From a virus, in the IMG/VR virus record IMGVR_UViG_3300047469_000040, positions 1-20,456 of that record: DNA of 20,456 nucleotides; one strand, 5' to 3'. The translations under genes and the position numbers were made by a program. Shown piece by piece: positions 14,695 through 20,456 of the stretch. Position 1 is the first letter of the stretch; each line of letters begins with the position of its first letter. The notes beneath the pieces were generated by a model. That model was given only the letters and a program-made list of their open reading frames with translations, did no database searches and had not been told where the DNA came from.

Positions 14695-15117
14695 TTACTT
14701 CTTGGCTTTGTCGACCAGTGCAGCTTCCTTGGCCGCGACATCCTTCTCGCGGGCGTCCAGCTCGGACGCTTTAGTTACAGCGGACTGCTCCCGGGCGTCG
14801 AGGTCTTTTGCCCGACCATCAGCATCTTCGATCATCTGATCAAGTTGCTGCTCCCGGGCGTCGACATCCTTTTCTCGTTTTGCGATCTCATCCTCGCGCA
14901 GATTTAACTCCTTCTCACGCACGTCGAGATCGACCGCCTGAGTGTCCGGCTCAACATCAGGATCTTCGTAAGCCTCCTGACCTTCCAGCAAACGCAGGTT
15001 AGGGCCCGGCCGACCTTCGTACTCGACATGCTCGCCCGCCTGGTAGATGCGGTCGTCGATGTAGCTGGGCTCCAACACTTCATACTTGCGCGGGCCAGCT
15101 TCTTTTTTCTTAGCCAT
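14695..15117 (-). CDS. Coiled-coil virion-region protein with eleven heptads
   Basis: A 140-residue protein. I place the start at ATG 15117 (MAKKKEAGPRK), seven bases after GAGGG; an in-frame GTG one codon earlier is less likely. Residues 12-44 (YEVLEPSYIDDRIYQAGEHVEYEGRPGPNLRLL) look like a small beta domain of a type found in phage head-associated proteins (tyrosine, then Y-x-x-G-E-x-V, then P-x-NL-x-x-L). Residues 64-140 are a continuous heptad array with core residues L64, L71, I78, V85, L92, A99, L106, A113, L120, V127 and L134, built on degenerate DAREK/DAREQ repeats (D65-K69, D86-Q90, D107-Q111, D121-K125). It lies between the cement protein and a terminator. The role is unknown; a trimeric or dimeric coiled-coil spike or assembly factor are both possible. 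Confidence 0.78.
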   Translation of the reverse strand: MAKKKEAGPRKYEVLEPSYIDDRIYQAGEHVEYEGRPGPNLRLLEGQEAYEDPDVEPDTQAVDLDVREKELNLREDEIAKREKDVDAREQQLDQMIEDADGRAKDLDAREQSAVTKASELDAREKDVAAKEAALVDKAKK

Positions 15118-15127
15118 CACTCAACCC

Positions 15128-15586
15128 TCAGAAGTTGTAGCCTTTGGTGTACGCACGGAATGCCTGAACATCCTTCGCGAAGAACGCGGAGAACGCGCCA
15201 GCAGTCAGCGGGCCAGTGGCGACGGTGTAGCGCACACCGATGTAACGCTTGTAGGCGTCGGCCGGCAGCTTGAACGCCATGAGCGTCTTGCCGCCGGTCA
15301 GTGCCGCCAAGGCGTAGACCGGGGATGCGAAGTGGACCGTCGGAGCGGTGGCGATGTCGGCGGTGGTGGACGACTCCAGGGTGACCTGAACAGTCGCGGC
15401 ACCTGCCGCAGTGGCGGTGGTGTCTACCTGAACAACCAGATAGACGTCCTCGCCCACACCGATATCGCGGGTGGCGTTGCTGTTGACCGCGTTGCCGACC
15501 GGGAAAAGGTCGTAAACGTTGGTCGAGATGGCGGTCGCGGTGACCACCTGGCTGTCGGAAAACTCAGCCTGCTTATCTACGTACAT
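15128..15586 (-). CDS. Bbp16-like capsid cement protein
   Basis: This 152-residue protein resembles the capsid cement (decoration) protein of Bordetella phage BPP-1, Bbp16. Characteristic parts are the opening MYVDKQAEFSDSQ, VYDLFPVG, a strand-rich core with Thr/Ala/Val, and the closing KRYIGVRYTVATGPLTAGAFSAFF (residues about 116-139), followed by KDVQAF. Cement proteins bind the outside of the expanded capsid and stabilise it. AAGGAGA stands seven bases before the ATG, the strongest kind of site, as expected for a protein needed in hundreds of copies. It follows the major capsid gene by 11 bases. Confidence 0.85.
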   Translation of the reverse strand: MYVDKQAEFSDSQVVTATAISTNVYDLFPVGNAVNSNATRDIGVGEDVYLVVQVDTTATAAGAATVQVTLESSTTADIATAPTVHFASPVYALAALTGGKTLMAFKLPADAYKRYIGVRYTVATGPLTAGAFSAFFAKDVQAFRAYTKGYNF

Positions 15587-15597
15587 GGTGAGTCTCC

Positions 15598-16602
15598 TTA
15601 AACCACTCGGGCTTCGGTGTTGAGGATTGCATCGACACGACGCACAGGCACTTCGCCGAACATCAGCGCTGGTTTGCCTGCTACGTTGTCGTAGCTCAGG
15701 GTGCCTGCGGCCACCTTGTTCACGGTCTGGCGGCGGAGGAAGGAGCGTACGCGGCGCGATACATAGAACACCGGAGTCACACCAGTCAGGCTTTGGATCA
15801 GTTCAAGCGCCTGCGTCATCAGGTCGATGATGTCTCCACCGGTTGCTGCGTTCTTGGTCAGCGCCGACACATCGATGTTCGCGATGCGAACGATGTAGCG
15901 CCAGTCCTTGACCGCGATACCAGCTTTCCACTGGTACTGGTCCATAAGTGCGCGGAAACGGTTGCCGTTGACATCGAAAGCGTCACCTTCACCCAGGTCT
16001 TTGTGCACCAGACCAGCCTTCGACCCTTTCGGGTAGATGCCGTGCACGGTTTTCTCGCCCCAACCGATCAGCCAGATCGAGGTGTTGGTGGAACCAGTAC
16101 CGCCGGCATCGATGACGTTGTTGGCGGTCTGGGCGTTTGCGGTGTTTACGGTGTTGAACCGAGGAGCCAAGCCCGTGAACGACTCAGGAACGATCTCTTG
16201 GTTGCCGTAGATGGCGCCAACCTGCATGGTCTGGTTCATAGACTCCATGAAGGACGACGATTCAGACAGACGGAAGGCTGCGGTGTTGCCGTTGAGCTCA
16301 GCCAGATCGACGTCGACCTGACCGCGGCCTTCCATGATTCCGCAGGCTTCATCCACTTGCGCAGTGGTCGATTTGCTTGGCGGCACACCGCTGTTGAGCT
16401 TGCGGTAAATCACGGTAGGCAAGCCGGTTCGGGTGGTGATGCGTGAGCCGGTAGGCAGGTTGCCTTCGTAAAAAGGCATGTCCAGCAGCATTTCGTTTTC
16501 CTGAGTCAGCAACTCAGCAATCGGCATGATGCCGCCGCCGTCAGGGTTCATGCGTTTCGCTACGTCGAGCAGCGTCGGTACGGTATTACCAATGGTGGCC
16601 AT
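15598..16602 (-). CDS. Major capsid protein (BPP-1/Bcep22 type)
   Basis: A 334-residue HK97-fold type capsid protein by context and composition. It opens IGNTVPTLLDVAKRMNPDGG, followed by NEMLLDMPFYEGNLPTGSRITTRTGLP, the phrase shared by major capsid proteins of BPP-1-like and related podoviruses. A long central region includes RFNTVNTANAQTANNVIDAGGTGSTNTSIWLIGWGEK (broken here by residues about 148-184), and the end reads FGEVPVRRVDAIL. AAGGAG precedes the ATG by eight bases. It lies between the scaffold-like gene and the cement gene, the usual head order. No separate protease is visible, and no slippery site for an extended capsid form was noticed at the 3' end. Confidence 0.88.
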   Translation of the reverse strand: MATIGNTVPTLLDVAKRMNPDGGGIMPIAELLTQENEMLLDMPFYEGNLPTGSRITTRTGLPTVIYRKLNSGVPPSKSTTAQVDEACGIMEGRGQVDVDLAELNGNTAAFRLSESSSFMESMNQTMQVGAIYGNQEIVPESFTGLAPRFNTVNTANAQTANNVIDAGGTGSTNTSIWLIGWGEKTVHGIYPKGSKAGLVHKDLGEGDAFDVNGNRFRALMDQYQWKAGIAVKDWRYIVRIANIDVSALTKNAATGGDIIDLMTQALELIQSLTGVTPVFYVSRRVRSFLRRQTVNKVAAGTLSYDNVAGKPALMFGEVPVRRVDAILNTEARVV

Positions 16603-16614
16603 GAGCGGCGCTCC

Positions 16615-17244
16615 TTAATTTGGGTAATTGGGGTACATGCGTTCCGCGATGGAACGCTCGGCAGGCTGGTTGCTGGTCGTCTTGTGGATCGACCCTTCGC
16701 CCAGTTGTGTGCCGATTTTGTGGAAGGCCTTGACCAGCAGCGGGTGGTTACCCAGGCCGGTCTCCTTGAAGAACTGCGTCAACTCTGGCGAGCCGAATGC
16801 AGCGAGTGCGCTATTTGCGATACCGACGTTCGCCTCGAACTTGGCGCCGCCGAACTCCGGATCGCTTTTCAGCTCACCGACCCACGTTTCAACCTGCTGT
16901 TTGTGGGCTGCAACGGCCGCCTCGGTCGAAGACGTCGAGCGCTTTGCATCCATGTCCACCAGGCGCTGAGCCTGCTCGTTGGTCAGTCCCAGCTCCTTGA
17001 AGGCAGCGGAGTACTCACCGAGAGCGGTCTCGTCGACCTGGTAGCCTTGCGGATACTTGAACTCGTACTTCTCGGGGGCGCCTTGCGGCTTGTCGTCGGC
17101 AGGTTTGTCTGTTGCTGCTGGCTCAGCTGGCGGAGTTGCCGCAGGTGCGGGCTCTTGGGCTGGTGGCGCAGCTACAGGCTCTGACGGTGCGTTCGGTGCG
17201 GCGCTTGCTGGAGGGGTGGCGGGCGCATTGGCTGCATCAGTCAT
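16615..17244 (-). CDS. Scaffold-like protein
   Basis: This 209-residue protein has a Pro/Ala-rich low-complexity N-terminus (residues 1-57) followed by a helical acidic part: KYEFKYPQGYQVDETALGEYSAAFKELGLTNEQAQRLVDM (about 59-98). This pattern is typical of phage scaffold proteins and of predicted capsid-associated peptidases in BPP-1-type phages. The C-terminal 30 residues (TTSNQPAERSIAERMYPNYPN) are the part that in scaffolds usually touches the capsid. It comes directly before the major capsid gene and overlaps the end of the Bbp19-like gene by eight bases. I see no catalytic residues that would show protease activity. Confidence 0.78.
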   Translation of the reverse strand: MTDAANAPATPPASAAPNAPSEPVAAPPAQEPAPAATPPAEPAATDKPADDKPQGAPEKYEFKYPQGYQVDETALGEYSAAFKELGLTNEQAQRLVDMDAKRSTSSTEAAVAAHKQQVETWVGELKSDPEFGGAKFEANVGIANSALAAFGSPELTQFFKETGLGNHPLLVKAFHKIGTQLGEGSIHKTTSNQPAERSIAERMYPNYPN

Positions 17245-17545
17245 CGTTCTGTTTCTCCGGTTGCGGTGAGTTTTCGCGGACCATGACCGGGTACATCTCC
17301 GGGCACAGCCGGTTGATTTCGCCCAGCAGGTACAAACCGTGCTGGCGCATTCCCTCGTACAGGCTCATTCGCCCGCCGTGGGTGTCGAAGGTGGTGCCGA
17401 ATATCTTTGCGGTGCACATCTGTGCCCAGACAATGCGGCGACCGCGCTGGGATTCCATGAGCCAGAGGAAATCGTCATCGAGGCGCTTTTGTTGCAGGCG
17501 CGCCTTCAGCTCCAGCTGTTCCTGGATGTCGTCGTCATCAAGCAT
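17237..17545 (-). CDS. Bbp19-like protein
   Basis: A 102-residue protein that resembles the Bbp19 family, named after its BPP-1 member. The helical acidic N-terminus (LDDDDIQEQLELKARLQQKRLDDDFLWLM, broken by residues 2-30) leads to RGRRIVWAQMCTAKIFGTTF and then the conserved MSLYEGMRQHGLYLLGEINRLCPEMYPVM, with the Glu-Gly-x-Arg-x-x-Gly core. The function is unknown; in related phages it always lies between portal and scaffold. The ATG begins on the base after the portal stop codon, so re-initiation is likely. Confidence 0.82.
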   Translation of the reverse strand: MLDDDDIQEQLELKARLQQKRLDDDFLWLMESQRGRRIVWAQMCTAKIFGTTFDTHGGRMSLYEGMRQHGLYLLGEINRLCPEMYPVMVRENSPQPEKQNDD

Positions 17546-19234
17546 TTAGGCCCCGACTATTTGGCCGAGCGCGTTGTTCGGCGTGACTTCGGTTTCGGAA
17601 AGGAGTTTGGCGCCCTGAATACCTGCGCCAAGGAGTTGCTGAGCCTGAGCGGCCTGCTGTTGCTGGGCGCGTTGCTCGCGGATCTGCGCCACCTGCTCGT
17701 CGCCACGGACCACGGTCGGTACAACGCCGGTTGCGGTGGCGTATTCGTCGATGGTCTGGTCCACGTCGAACTTGTCGAGCGCTGTCGGCTCGACGCCAGC
17801 CAGGTTGCCGACGAATGCCGAGAAGCGTTCAAGCCCAGCCACGCCCAGCGCTTTCTGTGCCTGAGCGAGGATCGAGACGTACTCGACTTTGAGTTCAAGG
17901 TTCTCCAGTTCCTCAGGCGGAGGTGGAAGCAGTGGCTCGCCGTCTACGATGCCCTGCCAGATCGGGATCGACTGACGAAGCATGATGTTGAAGCAGCGAT
18001 CGATCAGAGGGTCGAGGCCCTCATCATTGATATGCTCGAGCACTGGGCCGAGCATCAGCATCTTCTCTTCCTTGCGCTCGGCGATCTCAGTCGCGGTGCG
18101 CACGGTATCGAGCTGGCTGATCATCAGGAACAGGTCGGCGAAGTAGGCTTCCTTGATCGAGTACTCAAGCGCCTGAATCTTCTGCGCCAGCGGGTTGAGC
18201 CAGCCTGCATTCGGCTCGTAGATTGGCGCGATCTGGTTCTGGGCGCCCACCTGATCCACATAGGTGATGCCACCTGGAACCATCGAGCTTGGCTGTCCAC
18301 GCAGGGAGGAAGGCGCTTGCAGGGCCGGATCAGACCCGCGATCCACCAGTTGGGCGGAACGCTTCTCGTACAGCTGCAGGGCTTTGATGTCCGGCAGCGC
18401 GATATGGCCAGGACCTGTGCCGTAAGCATCCTCTGGCAGCAGATCCCAGCGCACCGCAACAATCGGGAACTCGTGGAAGCCCTTCTGCTCCAGCAGCTTC
18501 TTCGGGTCTTCGCAGGCAACTTCATAAGTGATCGACGAGAACGGCAGGTTCTTGCTGTCGATCTTGCCGTCTTCGCGGTAGCGGTTGGGCTCAATGGCCT
18601 GGCGGCAGTCGACCCACGAGTCGCGGCGGTTGGCATCCCACTCGCCCTGTACGCGCACCGAGCATTTGTCCTTGCCGAACTTCTCAACCAACTGGCCGAC
18701 GGTCATCTTGAATTCACGGTAAAACGTGTCTACCGTGCCGCGCGCACCGTTTGCCACGTAATACTGGCCGACGGTGAAGGCTTCGAAGCGAAACACCTCT
18801 TTGTCGTCTTCCTCGATCGACATGGCGCCGATACCGAACGTGCCCATTTCCGAGTAGAGAACAGGCAGCGAGCTGTACAGGTTGGACTTGAGGAACTTGT
18901 CGCGCATCCGCTGGGTGACTTCATACAGCCACGCCTTGATCGGGCCGTATTCCATCGCGGCAGCAGACTCGGTGCTCAGCTGGAACCACGGACGGGCCGG
19001 GGAAGTGATGCCTGACACCATGCCTGCGGATTGCGTGCGGCTCGCTTTGGTCCCTGTGCTGTTGATGATCTTGCGGCTGCGGCGATCACCTTGGGGTTTG
19101 CCGTCATACAGGAACTTCGAACGCATGGGCAGCACGTAGTCGGACAGGTCTTTCCATGTGATTTCCCATGGTTGACGCTCGTTCTTGAGCATCGCAAGAC
19201 GCTTGTCTGCGCGCTGGCGTGGTGTCTCTTCCAT
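17546..19234 (-). CDS. Portal protein (head-to-tail connector)
   Basis: A 562-residue portal of the podovirus head-tail connector family (BPP-1 Bbp21 / T7 gp8 type). The N-terminus (RADKRLAMLKNERQPWEITWKDLSDYVLPMRSKF, residues 8-41) is typical: a helix with W-x-x-L-x-D-Y-x-x-P. It is followed by KIINSTGTKASRTQSAGMVSGITSPARPWFQL (about 54-85), the signature block with Gly-x-x-Ser-x-x-Thr-x-Pro-x-x-Pro-Trp-Phe. A long C-terminal Gln/Ala-rich helix (QIREQRAQQQQAAQAQQLL) would line the crown. Twelve copies form the ring through which DNA is packaged. GGGAG lies seven bases before the ATG. The gene follows the small Gly/Ala protein gene by three bases. Confidence 0.92.
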   Translation of the reverse strand: MEETPRQRADKRLAMLKNERQPWEITWKDLSDYVLPMRSKFLYDGKPQGDRRSRKIINSTGTKASRTQSAGMVSGITSPARPWFQLSTESAAAMEYGPIKAWLYEVTQRMRDKFLKSNLYSSLPVLYSEMGTFGIGAMSIEEDDKEVFRFEAFTVGQYYVANGARGTVDTFYREFKMTVGQLVEKFGKDKCSVRVQGEWDANRRDSWVDCRQAIEPNRYREDGKIDSKNLPFSSITYEVACEDPKKLLEQKGFHEFPIVAVRWDLLPEDAYGTGPGHIALPDIKALQLYEKRSAQLVDRGSDPALQAPSSLRGQPSSMVPGGITYVDQVGAQNQIAPIYEPNAGWLNPLAQKIQALEYSIKEAYFADLFLMISQLDTVRTATEIAERKEEKMLMLGPVLEHINDEGLDPLIDRCFNIMLRQSIPIWQGIVDGEPLLPPPPEELENLELKVEYVSILAQAQKALGVAGLERFSAFVGNLAGVEPTALDKFDVDQTIDEYATATGVVPTVVRGDEQVAQIREQRAQQQQAAQAQQLLGAGIQGAKLLSETEVTPNNALGQIVGA

Positions 19235-19237
19235 CGA

Positions 19238-19540
19238 TTAGCTCCCGAGCAACGTCTTGGTGCCCGTGGTAGTACCAGCGGTCGAGCCGCCGAGGATGGT
19301 GCTGGACAGACCTGCAGCGGCAGCACGACGGCGTTTCTCGTCATCACGCGCCGCGGTGGATGCTGCGTTCACGTCTCCGACCGCTGCAGTACTTGCAACC
19401 GCTGCTGGCTGAGCCACGTCAGGAGTCGCAAGAATACCGTTGTCGCCCAGCAGGTTGGGCAAGCCCAGCTTGTCCAGGATCACGTCACCGCCGCGCAGTG
19501 GGTCAATCTTCTTGATGATTTTCGCAGCGCCGCCGCACAT
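19238..19540 (-). CDS. Small Gly/Ala-rich phage protein between terminase and portal
   Basis: A 100-residue protein with AGGAGG five bases before its ATG. It opens MCGGAAKIIKKIDPL, has a middle Ala/Val/Thr stretch, and ends DEKRRRAAAAGLSSTILGGSTAGTTTGTKTLLGS. The ending (Arg/Lys cluster then Gly-x-x-Ser-Thr-Ile-Leu) is a short motif that recurs in small podovirus proteins encoded beside the portal. No function is known. It may be a head-associated or connector accessory factor, judged only by place. Its ATG follows the terminase stop by nine bases. Confidence 0.72.
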   Translation of the reverse strand: MCGGAAKIIKKIDPLRGGDVILDKLGLPNLLGDNGILATPDVAQPAAVASTAAVGDVNAASTAARDDEKRRRAAAAGLSSTILGGSTAGTTTGTKTLLGS

Positions 19541-19549
19541 GGCCGCCTC

Positions 19550-20456
19550 CTATGAGTTGAATGGGTCGTAATCGGATTGGTGCGTGCCATGCTCGATGGG
19601 CTTGCACTGGAACCGCTGACGGGCGAAGCGCCGCATCATGTAGGCGTATCGGGTGGCTGCCAGGATGTCGTCGTTGATCTTGACGATCTTCCCGTTCTCG
19701 TCCCGGTGGTAACTCATCTTCTCGTCGAAGAAGTCGGTCAGGTGGCTGAACACCTTGAAGCGGCCGGTGGTCATGCGCTCGTACATCTCGACGAGGCCGA
19801 TCTCGACGCCAACACCGCCATCAGCCCATGTCGCGTGGGTGGGCAGCATGGTCCAGCCTGCGTCGACGTAGGCCTTCTTCTGCTGCTCGCCTGATGACTT
19901 CTCAGATTGCAGGCCGTCTGATGGCCAGGCGGTGGGCACATGGTTGGCCCAAGACTTGACAGTGCCCCACACCGTTGAAGGCGTGACCTTCGATTTCTTC
20001 CATGCGTGCGCCAGATAAACCATATCCGACTCAAGGTCGATCCATATCTGTACGTGCGCTTGCGGGTGATCCCAGCCGAAGTCCATGCCGTTGATGACCC
20101 AGTAATGGTCGGGACATGGGAACGGCTGGCATTTGATGTCCTCGTCACCGAAGTCAAATATCAAGCCGGTACCGAGCAATGGCATCCCCTTGGAGCGCAT
20201 ATCGCGTTGCCACTCGGGGTACATGCCAAGCAGCTTGCGCTGAGTGTCAGCGGTCAAGTGCGGTGCATCTGCCCAAGTGGCGCGCTGAATGTATTGACCC
20301 TCGGCTGGGCAGTCCATGAACTGGACGACCAACTCTGTCCGCCCGTTCTCAGGGGTGAACGTCAGGATTCCGCGACCGCCTTGGCCGTTGTCGCCTGTTG
20401 CCGTACGTGTCAGCACCTGAGGGTAAATTGCGTTGTCGCGCGGCTCTTCGTCGATG
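19550..20456 (-). CDS. Terminase large subunit, C-terminal part (runs off the window)
   Basis: The last 301 residues of the packaging motor; the N-terminal ATPase half with Walker A lies beyond the right edge. The frame is open to position 20456, where IDEEP (20441-20455) gives the Walker B aspartate and catalytic glutamates. LTFTPENG follows about 20 residues later as the coupling motif. GMDFGWDHP (about 20072-20098) provides the first nuclease aspartate of the RNase H-like domain, and NDDILAATRYAYM near the C-terminus the last acidic pair. The protein ends DYDPFNS. Together with the portal it pumps DNA into the prohead and cuts it. The type of DNA ends cannot be read from this part. The small terminase subunit should lie farther right. 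Confidence 0.9.
   Translation of the reverse strand, partial: IDEEPRDNAIYPQVLTRTATGDNGQGGRGILTFTPENGRTELVVQFMDCPAEGQYIQRATWADAPHLTADTQRKLLGMYPEWQRDMRSKGMPLLGTGLIFDFGDEDIKCQPFPCPDHYWVINGMDFGWDHPQAHVQIWIDLESDMVYLAHAWKKSKVTPSTVWGTVKSWANHVPTAWPSDGLQSEKSSGEQQKKAYVDAGWTMLPTHATWADGGVGVEIGLVEMYERMTTGRFKVFSHLTDFFDEKMSYHRDENGKIVKINDDILAATRYAYMMRRFARQRFQCKPIEHGTHQSDYDPFNS

Noticed and set aside
17339-19015. Long open frame of 558 codons on the plus strand
   Set aside because: It lies opposite the portal gene, which has clear family motifs. Long antisense frames are common in high-GC DNA, and no ribosome binding site or known domain supports it.

Overview
The window is a high-GC Pseudomonas-type chromosome segment, most like the P. 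syringae / P. fluorescens lineage by gene content (an inference, not tested). It carries about 19 kb of an integrated podovirus. The host part is short: the 3' end of an AttH/CrtC-type lipocalin-like gene (1-765), an intergenic stretch with three tandem 99-bp repeats (823-1119), and a ribosome binding site plus the first codons (MCGLAG...) of what looks like a class II glutamine amidotransferase gene (from 1271). That gene is cut off almost at once, so I place the left phage/host junction near 1280-1330. No integrase or tRNA is in the window; the other prophage end lies beyond position 20456.

From about 1330 onward the DNA is phage. One small gene (1503-1775) points rightward. All other phage genes point leftward as one tightly packed virion-structure module, read from 20456 down to 1779. 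In transcription order they are: large terminase (partial), a small Gly/Ala-rich protein, portal, a Bbp19-like protein, scaffold-like protein, major capsid protein, Bbp16-like cement protein, a coiled-coil protein with eleven unbroken heptads, a small 'YIGTK' protein, tail tubular A (gp11-like), tail nozzle (gp12-like), a gp13-like protein, three or four internal virion/ejection proteins (gp14-, gp15- and gp16-like, the last apparently carried as two genes), a T7 gp17-type fibre adaptor, and an S74 (intramolecular chaperone) tail fibre. Most neighbours overlap by 1-20 bases or lie within 15 bases, so translation is probably coupled.

The set combines head genes of the Bordetella BPP-1 / Burkholderia Bcep22 type with a tail and internal core in the same order as T7 genes 8 to 17. 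Together they would build a short-tailed virion: terminase and portal package DNA into a scaffolded capsid with cement protein, gp11/gp12-like proteins close the tail, gp14-16-like proteins are ejected to bridge the envelope, and the adaptor plus S74 fibre bind the host. Two rho-independent terminators sit inside the module (3988-4013 and 14654-14678). They probably cut transcription in steps, before the fibre genes and after the capsid block.

I found no wholly new system. The points most worth a second look are the integration at the start of a predicted NAGGN/asparagine-synthase-like gene with its dyad, the 99-bp repeats, the lone rightward gene at the prophage edge, the two-gene internal virion protein, the exact-heptad coiled-coil protein, and the TTG-started fibre adaptor behind a terminator.
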